Assembly (NCBI GenBank): GCA_964017045.1
Contig: OZ024808.1
Location: 7,325,284-7,389,283 of the forward strand
DNA from: Omphiscola glabra
Taxonomy: Eukaryota; Mollusca; Gastropoda; Lymnaeidae
Length of the DNA stretch: 64,000 nt
Reading direction: 5' to 3'
Below the pieces are notes generated by a model. The model saw only the letters and a program-made list of their open reading frames with translations, searched no databases and was not told the DNA's origin. A program made the position numbers and the translations under genes. Of this stretch, positions 37,201 through 44,813 are shown piece after piece. Each line of letters begins with the position of its first letter. Positions within the stretch are counted from its first letter, which is position 1.

Positions 37201-38046
37201 GGGTATATAAATATTTGTCTTATGTGTGTATACAGATGTGTTGGTATAATCATGTTTGTATAAACATGTGTTTGTATCTTAATATATTTGTGTGTGTTCG
37301 TGAGCAGCTATTTTCGACAGAATGCCTTACATTTTTTCTACATGTGTGGGAGCTAATGACCTAGAAACAAATCCATTATGGCAGTGTTTCTCAAATGGTC
37401 AGCCATGGACCTGCGCCAGTCCGCGAGCCTTGCGTTGTCAGTTCCATAACATGAATATTTATGGTAGAATAAAAAGAAAATGTAATTAATAAATCTGGCA
37501 CCGGTCCTTGGTGCAGTTTCAAAATGTGTCCACCGCTTCGGCAAACTTAAAAGTTTGGGAAACGCTGCAAAGGGCACACTGACACCTTGAGGTCCAAAGG
37601 TTTTTTGTTCAGCACAGCGTTGACAAGTGTCTCGTTTCCTCCTCAGGTGGTCCAAAGGTGTTGGGCTATGCGGTAGCCATCTATGACTATGCCGCCACAT
37701 CCACATCACAAGTCACCCTGCAAGTCAATGATAGAATAGCCATTCTCAGTAAAACGGGGCAGGATAAGGGCTGGTGGAAGGGAGAGAATCTCCGAACCAA
37801 CAGGGTAAATTCAATGTCTGTTTCTCTGTCATACATTGTTTCTGTTTATTGTTAACAATCCCAGAATTGTATGTCTTAACCCAGATATTACATAGTATTA
37901 GTAAAAATGAAGGGCTTTATACCTTTTTGAACTGTCCCAGTTGACGTGCCAGGTCATTGTAACATAATGTTAGTTAATTCTTGTGTCTCATCCGCCAGAT
38001 TGGATATTTCCCATTAGCCTATGTACTTGATGATGAGGAACAATAG
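1253..38046 (+). CDS. VAV: Vav-family Rho/Rac guanine nucleotide exchange factor, 3' portion (PH end, C1, SH3, SH2, SH3)
   Basis: Fourteen exons join in one frame to give 416 residues: 1253-1362, 2060-2149, 3106-3137, 3832-3888, 5930-5980, 6580-6615, 28316-28446, 30617-30676, 31300-31472, 34969-35091, 35431-35521, 36826-36916, 37647-37804 and 37999-38046 (TAG stop). Domains in order, numbered within this fragment: end of PH (1-37); C1 (46-95, core CDVC, GIFYQGYIC, HKEC); short basic/proline linker; N-terminal SH3 (135-189, NWWKG and GYFPASMV); proline-rich linker (190-244); SH2 (246-348, FLIRV with phosphotyrosine-binding Arg272, HIKV); C-terminal SH3 (353-411, AIYDY, GWWKG, GYFPLAYV). This order is diagnostic of Vav, which activates Rho/Rac GTPases downstream of tyrosine kinases. 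CH and DH lie left of the window. Odd points: a degenerate C1 zinc site, a GC-AG intron after exon 6 (donor at 6616), and a longer SH3-SH2 linker than in vertebrate Vav. Identity is very secure; the start of exon 31300 is the least certain boundary. Confidence 0.95.
1513..1689 (+). mobile_element. SPIN-like non-autonomous hAT element, copy 1
   Basis: 177 bp with internal landmarks GGGTCGCGACCCCTTTGGG, ACAGGGGTCGCCTAA, GTAGCAACGAAAATAATT and the 3' end GGGTTGAGAACCACTG. The 5' terminus is worn. It is flanked by an 8-bp target duplication with one mismatch, CTGTACAT (1505-1512) and CTGTAAAT (1690-1697), as expected of hAT transposition. It lies in Vav intron 1 of this fragment. Confidence 0.88.
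2113..2634 (+). repeat. 58-bp minisatellite that copied the C1 exon end and its splice donor
   Basis: The last part of the C1 exon (coding ECDVCGKLLR) and the first bases of the following intron are tandemly repeated. Nine copies of CTGCTCAG|GTAGGC start at 2142, 2183, 2241, 2286, 2344, 2402, 2460, 2518 and 2576; most spacings are 58 bp, two are 41 and 45. The first copy is the working donor. Read without splicing, its frame meets TAG at once (CTC AGG TAG). Confidence 0.95.
2819..3004. repeat. 13-bp tandem repeat
   Basis: About 14 copies of CATAGACATATCA with sparse substitutions (CGCATA near 2942-2975). It ends about 100 bp before the third Vav exon of the window. Confidence 0.95.
3410..3450. 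repeat. Dispersed GACGTTTCGGCT / CCTTCATCAG motif
   Basis: TGACGTTTCGGCTTAGAGCC then TTCATCAGAAAAC. The complement, GATGAAGGC..TAGCCGAAAC, recurs at 47271-47295, and a weaker version at 28001-28030. It probably marks ends of a dispersed repeat family. Confidence 0.5.
4015..4211 (-). mobile_element. SPIN-like non-autonomous hAT element, copy 2
   Basis: 197 bp, reverse orientation, with ends CAGTGGTTCTCAACC and GGTTGAGAACCGCTG. It is flanked by a perfect 8-bp target duplication ATTTAGAC at 4007-4014 and 4212-4219. It is nearly full length; a 129-codon open frame on the minus strand across it has no known product and is an artefact. Confidence 0.93.
4790..4990. repeat. ATT-headed interspersed repeat, copy 1
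   Basis: An (ATT)n tract followed by TATATAGCGTGGTACC, CAGCCTAGGGCTAGGCTCAC and CGCGCTGTACAT. The same core recurs at 51948-52070, and a related GCGCTGTACA core behind (AAT)n recurs at 33077-33160. Right border is approximate. Confidence 0.65.
5246..5269. repeat. (TA)n microsatellite
   Basis: An uninterrupted run of about eleven TA dinucleotides in a Vav intron. Confidence 0.9.
5556..5829. repeat. Two adjoining short tandem repeats
   Basis: First, two copies of a 59-60 bp unit with TAGCATTCTGGGATCTCAGG and GGATGGAGAATAGCC; then three copies of a 53-54 bp unit with GAGAGACACC and CATGACAATGT. Confidence 0.85.
6108..6356. repeat. 33-bp tandem repeat
   Basis: About seven copies of a unit with core ACCATCAAAAGTTGTCTGAC then ATAGACAAATAT, with small substitutions, between Vav exons 5 and 6 of this fragment. 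Confidence 0.9.
7185..26512. repeat. Giant 56/60-bp tandem array (about 340 units) in Vav intron 6
   Basis: An unbroken array of about 19.3 kb. The unit is 56 bp, or 60 bp when CTAC is doubled at the CTACAG motif. Each unit runs TAGTCTTCTAAC, ATCTCTTGTGTTGGCCTACAG, TTATGAAG(C/T)CAATG, then either TAGAACCAA or TACTAGCAA. Variation is limited to a few recurring positions: GCC/GCT before TACAG, ACATCTC/ACATTTC, TTATG/TTTTG, GCC/GTC/GTA after GAA. Rare marker variants recur at set spacings, showing higher-order duplication. No open frame above 60 codons exists in it on either strand, because every unit carries stops and 56 is not a multiple of three. It lies between the GC donor at 6616 and the acceptor at 28315, so it is transcribed as part of Vav pre-mRNA. 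Interspersed TE remnants are absent inside it. Confidence 0.98.
26589..27022 (+). mobile_element. tRNA-derived SINE, copy 1 (about 430 bp)
   Basis: The head resembles a tRNA: GGTGGCCGAGTGGTCTAAAC fits RNA polymerase III box A, and GGAGTTCAATCCCC fits box B. A conserved body follows (CACCAGCACCCCGGGTGGAT, then GACAACTCCTG), and it ends in an A-rich tail near 27003-27022. It lies just right of the giant array. A minus-strand frame over it is not a gene. Confidence 0.85.
27160..27580. repeat. Direct duplication and 38-bp tandem repeat
   Basis: A duplicated GAGACAAATAATAGTATGTT segment (27158 and 27204), then about five copies of a 38-bp unit (27381-27575) with core CTAATAAGTCTATAAATAAA and TGCAGAGAATCCCCTTGA. 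Confidence 0.9.
28125..28266. repeat. Short tandem repeat before the first SH3 exon
   Basis: Five to six imperfect copies of about 25 bp with core TGTACATCTAGTCTCAT, ending about 50 bp before the acceptor at 28315. Confidence 0.8.
28925..29421. mobile_element. MITE-like element with GTCACGC inverted ends and C-runs
   Basis: About 495 bp. Left end AGGGGTCCTTGGTCAATTA then TGTCACGC; right end, reversed, AGGGGTCCTTCGCAAATTA then CGTCACGC. The ends form an inverted repeat of about 27 bp with few mismatches. The interior contains long C runs at about 29010 and 29373 and repeated GTCACG motifs. No target duplication is evident. Family unknown; similar motifs occur near the Merlin flanks. Confidence 0.7.
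29422..29999. other. Vav intron stretch, overlapping short open frames, nothing recognised
   Basis: Frames of 101 codons (-) and 105 codons (+) overlap each other between 29549 and 29885. Neither has recognisable domains, and both are AT-rich. Probably non-coding. Confidence 0.5.
30000..30436. repeat. About 87-bp tandem repeat, five copies
   Basis: Unit includes CACTTGGGGACATGGGAGCG, GTGGATCATTGACCTG and GCTGAATGTGAGCACTTGG. Copies 1, 2 and 4 carry GCCTG/ACCTG; copies 3 and 5 share the GCTTG/ACATG variant, so pairs were copied together. It lies between the two exons of the first SH3 domain. Confidence 0.93.
30826..31205. repeat. 15-bp tandem repeat, open in all three forward frames
   Basis: About 25 copies of ACATGGTCCACCAAT. 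Because 15 is a multiple of three, long frames stay open on both strands (for example HGPPI repeats). One frame matches the next Vav exon but ends at TGA 31279-31281, 19 bp before the exon, so I treat it as intronic. Confidence 0.95.
31752..31895. repeat. 18-bp tandem repeat
   Basis: About eight copies of CACTGTCACACTAAAAGA, some with TATAAGA. Confidence 0.93.
32150..32245. repeat. Short tandem repeat
   Basis: Two to three copies of about 34 bp with CACCTCTCC and CATACACATATGGACATACC. Nothing else was recognised between 31900 and 32690. Confidence 0.7.
33077..33165. repeat. AAT-headed interspersed repeat
   Basis: (AAT)n, then AAAGTTTATTTGAAAATCAC, then GAAGCGCTGTACAAAG. Related in layout to the ATT-headed repeats. 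Confidence 0.55.
33294..33525 (+). mobile_element. tRNA-derived SINE, copy 2 (internally deleted, truncated)
   Basis: Same family as 26589-27022: GCTGGGTGGCCGAGCGGTCT head, CACCAGCACCCCGGGTGGAT and the GACAACTCCTG block. The box B portion is missing and similarity ends shortly after CTCCTGTGAGG, so this copy is probably dead. Confidence 0.82.
34650..34800. repeat. 30-bp tandem repeat and poly(A) tract
   Basis: Four copies of a unit containing AAGTCACTAGCGTAACTATC and TTAACAAAAT (about 34650-34750), then an A run of about 24 at 34769-34793. It precedes the SH2 exon at 34969. Confidence 0.88.
35585..35790. repeat. About 20-bp tandem repeat
   Basis: Imperfect copies of GTGTTGGCTGTAGATTGT starting 65 bp after the SH2 exon at 35431-35521. 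Confidence 0.88.
37382..37567. mobile_element. hAT-like MITE close to the last SH3 exons
   Basis: 186 bp with inverted ends CAGTGTTTCTCAAA and TTTGGGAAACGCTG. The length and CAG...CTG termini fit hAT MITEs. A clear 8-bp duplication is not visible. It sits 79 bp upstream of the acceptor of the exon at 37647. Confidence 0.65.
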
Positions 38047-38072
38047 AGCATCATCATAAAGAACATCCACAT

Positions 38073-38335
38073 GTGTATGGCTGTCAGAAAGACCACTAAA
38101 ATGTACAGGCAATCAGAATCAGACAGACCACAAATGTGTAAAGGGCCATCAGAATCGGACAGACCACAAATGTGTAAAGGGCCATCAGAATCGGACAGAC
38201 CACAAATGTGTAAAGGTCCATCAGAATCGGACAGACCACAAATATGTAAAGGGCCATCAGAATCAGGCAGACCATTAAAATGTAAAGGGCCATTAGAAGA
38301 CCACTAAAATGTGGAGGGCCATCAGGAAGACCACA
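38073..38335. repeat. 36-bp tandem repeat just after the Vav stop codon
   Basis: About six copies of a unit with GGCCATCAGAATCGGACAGA and CCACAAATGTGTAAA, starting 27 bp after the stop at 38044-38046. By position it is most likely in the Vav 3' UTR. Confidence 0.93.
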
Positions 38336-38645
38336 GATACTCTGACAATTTGAAGTAAACTATGAAATGTGTGTTTCAGCAAACTCGCCCAGAGTTACCC
38401 TTGTTGACATTGTCACTCTTTGCTGACATTGGTGTATAAATTAGCATAATTAAAATAGTAGTATGTTGATCTCTCATTGCTGGGGCCGGTTACAGTAAAA
38501 TACAATAGGTTGACCTGAAACAGCTGTTTGTAGACAGCCAGAACAAATGATGCTGTATTTTGCTGCAGTCTTACTGCAGGTGGTCTGCGTTCTTACTAAC
38601 ACTGGATTTGTGAATATGTGGCTGCCACACGGCAAAGATGATACA

Positions 38646-39052
38646 GTTGGGTGAGATAGAAATCACACATGAGATAGAAATCACACATGAGATAGAAATC
38701 ACACTTGAGATAGAAATCACACATGAGATAGAAATCACACATGAGATAGAAATCACACATGAGATAGAAATCACACATGAGATAGAAATCACACATGAGA
38801 TAGAAATCACACTTGAGATAGAAATCACACATGAGATAGAAATCACACATGAGATAGAAATCACACTTGAGATAGAAATCACACTTGAGATAGAAATCAC
38901 ACATGAGATAGAAATCACACTTGAGATAGAAATCACACTTGAGATAGAAATCACACATGAGATAGAAATCACACTTGAGATAGAAATCACACTTGAGATA
39001 GAAATCACACATGAGATAGAAATCACACATGAGATAGAAATCACACATGCGC
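38646..39052. repeat. 18-bp tandem repeat
   Basis: About 22-23 copies of GAGATAGAAATCACACAT, with a T variant (ACACTT) in some. The repeat length keeps frames open on both strands (EIEITH on +, CDFYLM on -); no evidence that either is translated. Confidence 0.96.
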
Positions 39053-39386
39053 CTGTAAACATGAGTTTACATACAAGGGTTTTTCCACTCGTTGGTTAGA
39101 ATATATGGTGCTTGGGGTTTGGGATATGCTAGTGAGAACCAGTTGAATGAGTGCTGGATATGGGGTCAATGGTCACACAAAGATGTATATATTATTTCTC
39201 TTTGTAAATATTGTTGTTAATTGTACGGGGAGGAAACAGGCAGATCAAATAATTTATCCCTCTCCTCAGCTGTTGTGAAGCATTGTGGGATTTTGTGGAC
39301 CAAATGTATTGAGAAGGATGGAGTATTTTTCTAGTTTTTTTTTTTTTTAAACTGTGAGCTAAAATTTATGATGACTTCTGGACATC

Positions 39387-39392
39387 AATAAA
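39387..39392 (+). promoter_or_regulatory. Candidate Vav polyadenylation signal
   Basis: AATAAA about 1.34 kb after the Vav stop codon, in sequence without any other gene. It is one of several possible signals; no transcript evidence is available. Confidence 0.3.
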
Positions 39393-39423
39393 ATTTAATG
39401 ATTTTAATTGTAAAAATATATAT

Positions 39424-40400
39424 ACCGTATATATTTAAATTTGGTAAGAGCCAACTCATTGAAATGAGAAGGGCATATGCTGTATATGTTTAAATTTGGT
39501 AAGAGCTAACTCGTTGAAATGAGAAGGGCTAGCAGTAAAATTGAACTATGTATCTTTGATGCAATTTAATTTGTGACATCTATTTCATCTCATGCATGTC
39601 ATGTCAAAATTCTTCCATGAAAATAGTTTGTTCCAACTAGTGCTGGTTATATACCGTTGACTGTAACAATGTGTAAATACTTCCCCTATGAACACACTCT
39701 AATACCTTCTGTACGCTGTCAACTGTATTCTGTCAACATTGACACAAGGAGGACTTCCTGTTAATAAGACAAGTTTGGTCAATTCATTTGTGTAGGATTT
39801 TTTGTTTAGTCCAAGTAAGCTGTCCATAGTGTTATGTTTAAAGACAATAACAGAAAATGAATGTTTCTGACAAATTTTTTTCCATAGTTTACAGTTTGAG
39901 ACGAACTAAAAAAAAACTACAGTTTTTTTATTTAAAGATGTGTATGTTGACAATGATTAAGATGGAACTATTGTTGACGATGATGGACATAGTTGGCAAT
40001 TTGGATGAAAATTTTGACAATGGTACAGACAAGCTTGCTGATAATTAATTTGATGAAATTGTTGACTGTTTTGAATGGTTGCTGTTTGAGAAATACATGT
40101 TGACTGACAAATTAGGACTAGATTAGAGTCCCTGCTATTAATATATTTGTTGAAATTTGGGAGTTATAAATGAAGTGTGAAAATTACTGGTGCATCTCAG
40201 TTAATGTTGATCATTTTGTGTCAAGAAATATTCTTTTGTTTAAAGGATGTCCCACTTAGCCGACTAAAAGGTTACAACATGTAGAAGCTGTGGAATAAAT
40301 TAATTCGTGTCATGCGTGCGATCACATCGCTGTACAGTGATTCTGTTTATCCAAGTATCCATGCAATCACATCGCTGTATAGTGATTCTGTTCATCCAAG
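39424..40400. repeat. Intergenic stretch with two small direct duplications
   Basis: A 65-bp pair at 39428-39535 (core TTTAAATTTGGTAAGAGC, then AACTC.TTGAAATGAGAAGG) and a 45-bp pair at about 40310-40402 (core ATCACATCGCTGTA, GTGATTCTGTT). I see no gene between 39060 and 40530. Confidence 0.75.
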
Positions 40401-40531
40401 TATCCATCACACCCTCCCCCACCCATCCTCTCCAAAAAAAAACCCACTTGTGAACTTCTGCAATATTAAAGTTGTAAATTTTAAAATTGTATTTTCATTT
40501 TGCCTAATGTCTATTAATGTTACATTATTGT

Positions 40532-40762
40532 AATATGTCTTGGAATGTATGTTCAAAGACTATTTAATGAAATATGTCTTGGCATGTATGTTCAAAGACT
40601 ATTTAATGGAATATGTCTTGGAATATATGCTCAAAGACTATTTAATGGAATATGTCTTGGAATGTATGCTCAAAGACTATTTAATGGAATATGTCTTGGA
40701 ATGTATGCTCAAAGACTATTTAATGGAATATGTCTTGGAATGTATGCTCAAAGACTATTTAC
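40532..40762. repeat. 39-bp tandem repeat
   Basis: Six copies with core ATGTCTTGGAATGTATGCTC then AAAGACTATTTAATGGAAT. A multiple of three, so frames remain open without being genes. Confidence 0.95.
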
Positions 40763-41004
40763 TGTCCTATTTGTACATGATGCCCTGTAAATTGTGCTCT
40801 ATTTTGAGGCTTGACATACGTTTATATACACATACATTTATATAGATATATGTATATGAAGTAAATGGCATTAGCTCATGTAAGACTCTATGGTTAGTCT
40901 ATGTTTTTACCTAATGTAATTTTGGGTGATCTTATGTGTGACAATGTTAAAAGATTTTGTTGATGCTAAATTTGCATGGAGGGTACTTTGAGAATGAAGG
41001 TGCT

Positions 41005-41346
41005 ACTTTGTATTTGTACCTCCTGAATGAATGTGCTATTTGTATTTGTACCTCCTGAATGAATGTGCTATTTGTATTTGTACCTCTTGAATGATTGTGC
41101 TATTTGTATTTGTACCTCTTGAATGAATGTGCTATTTGTATTTTACCTCCTGAATGAATGTGCTATTTGTACTTGTACCTCCTGAATGATTGTGCTATTT
41201 GTATTTGTACCTCCTGAAGGGAAAGTTCGAAATATATCTGTGAAAATGGAGCTAGACATTTGTTTGAATAGACCAATGTTTGAATAGACCAATGGTTGAA
41301 TAGACCAATGTTTGAATAGACCAATGTTTGAATAGACCAATGGTTG
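41005..41346. repeat. 32-bp and 16-bp tandem repeats
   Basis: About seven copies of a unit with GAATGTGCTATTTGTATTTG and TACCTCCT (41005-41220), then six copies of TGTTTGAATAGACCAA (41255-41345). Confidence 0.93.
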
Positions 41347-41391
41347 GAGATGTTGAGTTGGATGTGTTTCATGTCATCATATTGTTACATA

Positions 41392-41988
41392 ACCTGAGAT
41401 TGTTGGATATGGTTGGTAGTTTATGGTGAGATTTTTGGATATGGTTGGTAGTTTATGGTGAGATTTTTGGATATGGTTGGTAGTTTATGGTGAGATTTTT
41501 GGATATGGTTGGTAGTTTATGGTGAGATTTGTTGAATATGGTCTGGCAGTTTTTGGTGATATTGTTGAATTTGGTCTGGTAGTCTATGGTGAGATTTGTT
41601 GAATATGGTCTGGTAGTTTATGGTGAGATTGTTAGATTTGGTTGCTAGTTTATGGTGAGATTGTTGGATATGGTTGGTAGTTTATGGTGAGATTGTTGGA
41701 TATGGTCTGGTAGTCTATGATGAGATTGTGGAATATGGTCTGGTAGTATGGTGAGATTGTTAGATATGGTTGGTAGTTTATGGTGAGATTGTTGGATATG
41801 GTTGGTAGTTTATGGTGAGATTGTTGGATATGGTCTGGTAGTCTATGATGAGATTGTGGAATATGGTCTGGTAGTCTATGGTGAGATTGTTGAATATGGT
41901 CTGGTAGTATGCTGAGATTGTTGGATATGGTCATGTAGTTTCTGGTGAGATTGTTGGATATGATCAGGTAGTTTATTGTGAGATTGTT
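41392..41988. repeat. About 32-bp tandem repeat
   Basis: Around 19 imperfect copies with core GGATATGGTTGGTAGTTTAT then GGTGAGATTGTT; some carry TGGTCTGGTAG instead. Confidence 0.93.
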
Positions 41989-42316
41989 GTGAGTTTACAA
42001 CTATGTTGCCATTATTATTTAGTCACCTTGTTTCCTGTTGAGCCCACTCACGTGCTGCTGGGCAGGGACCCTTTCATGCTAATGATTATGTTGTTGGTTG
42101 TTTCCCCTTTGCTAGTTGTGACTTTACAATCTCTCAACACGCCTACCAAATGTAGGATATTTATTCACTATTTTCTGTTGTTGCTTTTTGAACGTAAACT
42201 ATTTCTTTCTGTTACGATTATGTTATTTCTGTTAGGATTATGTTAAACAGTTACATGTGGTAGTAACTGTAGTACTGAATGTAATTTTTATGAACAAAGC
42301 CTTAGACTTGCAAGTT

Positions 42317-43028
42317 ATAGAAGATCTTAGTCCAGATATAGAAGACCTTAGTCTGGATATAGAAGATCTTAGCCCAGCTGTAGAAGATCTTAGCACAGAT
42401 GTAGAAGATCTTAGCCCAGCTATAGAAGATCTTAGTCCAGATATAGAAGATCTTAGTCCAGATATAGAAGATCTTAGTCCAGATATAGAAGATCTTAGCC
42501 CAGATATAGAAGATCTTAGCCCAGCTATAGAAGATCTTAGTCCAGATATAGAAGATCTTAGCCCAGATATAGAAGATCTTAGTCCAGATATAGAAGATCT
42601 TAGCCCAGATATAGAAGATCTTAGTCCAGGTATAGAAGATCTTAGCCCAGCTATAGAAGATCTTAGCCCAGCTGTAGAAGGTCTTAGTCCAGATATAGAA
42701 GATCTTAGTCTGGATATAGAAGATCTTAGTCCGGATATAGAAGATCTTATCCCATATATAGAAGATCTTAGTCCAGATATAGAAGATCTTAGCCCAGATA
42801 TAGAAGATCTTAGTCCAGATATAGAAGACCTTAGTCCGGATATAGAAGATCTTAGCCCAGCTATAGAAGATCTTAGCCCAGCTATAGAAGATCTTAGCCC
42901 AGCTATAGAAGATCTTAGCCCAGCTGTAGAAGGTCTTAGTCCAGATATAGAAGATCTTAGTCCAGATATAGAAGATCTTAGTCCAGATATGACAGATCTT
43001 ATTCCAGATATAGAAGATCTTAGTGCAG
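42317..43028. repeat. 21-bp tandem repeat, open on both strands
   Basis: About 34 copies of a unit read as GATATAGAAGATCTTAGTCC plus A, with D/A (GATATA/GCTATA) variation. It lies in a 287-codon forward frame (42257-43120; PDIEDLS heptads) and a 268-codon reverse frame. Openness on both strands follows from a stop-free 21-bp unit. Most units keep AGATCT, a BglII site. No start context, splice pattern or homology supports a gene. Confidence 0.95.
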
Positions 43029-44813
43029 ATCAAATCAGCATTTACTGCAGGATCAAACAGACTTGTACAGTTGAACAAGAATGTAGCTTTTCTGGGACCC
43101 ATTGTCAATTTTTTTTTTAAATAAGCGTGTTTTGTTAATATTTTGATTTACTCTTGTTGATAAATTTGGGAGTAGTGGGCCCTGACTTTGCTCAAATGTT
43201 TAAAAGAAAAAAATTCATAGATATGTTTAATCTGTTAGCTTAGATCTATAGATCTAATTTAGATCTAAAACACTAGTAGTTTTGAACATTTATTTATGGT
43301 GACCCCTTTTTTAAAATAATTTTTTAATTGTTAAATTTTTTTGTTTTGGCCCTCTGAAGGTCTCAAGTCATGCTATCTGTTACGGTAACAATTCATTGTC
43401 AATATTGAAAAGTTAATGGATCACAAGTCATATTGGCTAGAGCTAAATTTATGCGAGTAGCAATGTGATGGAAATTTTCACCTCATTAAACAGTAGAGAT
43501 TCATATCTCAAAGTGATCTAATTTCTCTCAACTCAAGTGTGTCTCTGACTTATTTGTGCTGCTGGTGACGGATGATTTCTCTAATTAGGAATCTAATTGA
43601 AACCCAACAACTCTGTGGACCTCTACTTCTTTTTATTTATCTTCAATTTTATAACACTGTATATTCATTGTGACACTTGAACAACATACAAGTAATAGAT
43701 CTCGTAAAATGAGACATGCGCAGAATCTTACCAGGTTTAAACTAGCATAGTTAAATTTGACCTTGGCCTGCATGAGGTCACCAAAAAATCATCATGACCA
43801 TAACACACAATCATTCAGTCACAATCATTCAGTCGGTATAATTCAGTGCGGCACAAGAGAAGCGGCTGTAATGAACATACAATATTCCCCCCAACTGCAT
43901 GGCAATGGTAAGGTTGCAGTAACGTAATTAATTGAGAGGAATGTCTTTTAAGTCTGACCTTCATCTTGTCAGTTCACTACAGGCTAAATAACATGCCAAG
44001 CAAAGATGAAGTTGTGAAAATTAGATTTTATTTATTGTTGAATTTAAAAAAGAAAATAATAATTATTCAAAATAATCAAAAACAAAACATTTAAAAATTG
44101 CACATTTGTCTTCAAAAATTCTCAACCAATGTCTTAAACTTAAAACTAACCAATTTGTCTTCAAAAATTCTCAACCAATGCCTTAAACCTAACCAGTTTG
44201 TCTCATCACGTCTTCAAGCTTTTGGTCGAGTTAAATTTGTTTAAAAATTGTAAACCCTAATAGTATTTTTCTAAACTGAGTTTGAGGCTTTGCTAAAGAG
44301 GATTAAGAATTCTTGAAGACAGGATAAAAACAAAGCTATTGTTATATCTGGCAATCTGCAGCCATACATCTACTCTCTGCAAAGCTGCCCCCCCCACCCC
44401 ACTCCCCCAAATCCAAAACATGAAGATTTCTTCATTCTTCTCTTCCCCCGCCCTCTTTCCTTGACTGGAGTAATCCTCCTTCAAGTATTCCTCTTAAAGT
44501 CCAATACTCTACATATTAATTCAAACCTCCAACATATTGTCTCAAAAGTCACTTTTGGAAATAGTTTGTAACTATCCGGCCATACTTATTTTAGAAATAA
44601 AATCAACGCTGAAAAATAATTTACTTCAATTAAATAAGCTATTCCTTTATTATACATTAACTGGTGTCTCTTTTGTTAAGACAAGGTGATTTTAAAATAA
44701 ATGTAACTCAGTTTCAAACTTCTGCTTAAAATTGGTCTGACAATATCACAAAGTGATAAGACAAAATATCTTACATCAGTACATTAAACAGTTGAAGAAC
44801 ACACTGACGGCGG
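43029..44813. other. Intergenic: AP3M 3' flank
   Basis: No gene recognised. There is a two-copy 60-bp repeat at about 44105-44205 (core TTTGTCTTCAAAAATTCTCA) and a TTTATT at 44646-44651, which on the minus strand is an AATAAA about 165 bp past the AP3M stop and is a candidate polyadenylation signal. Confidence 0.5.

Noticed and set aside
38571..39099. Open frames of about 150 codons on both strands
   Set aside because: They come from an 18-bp stop-free unit; openness on both strands is expected.
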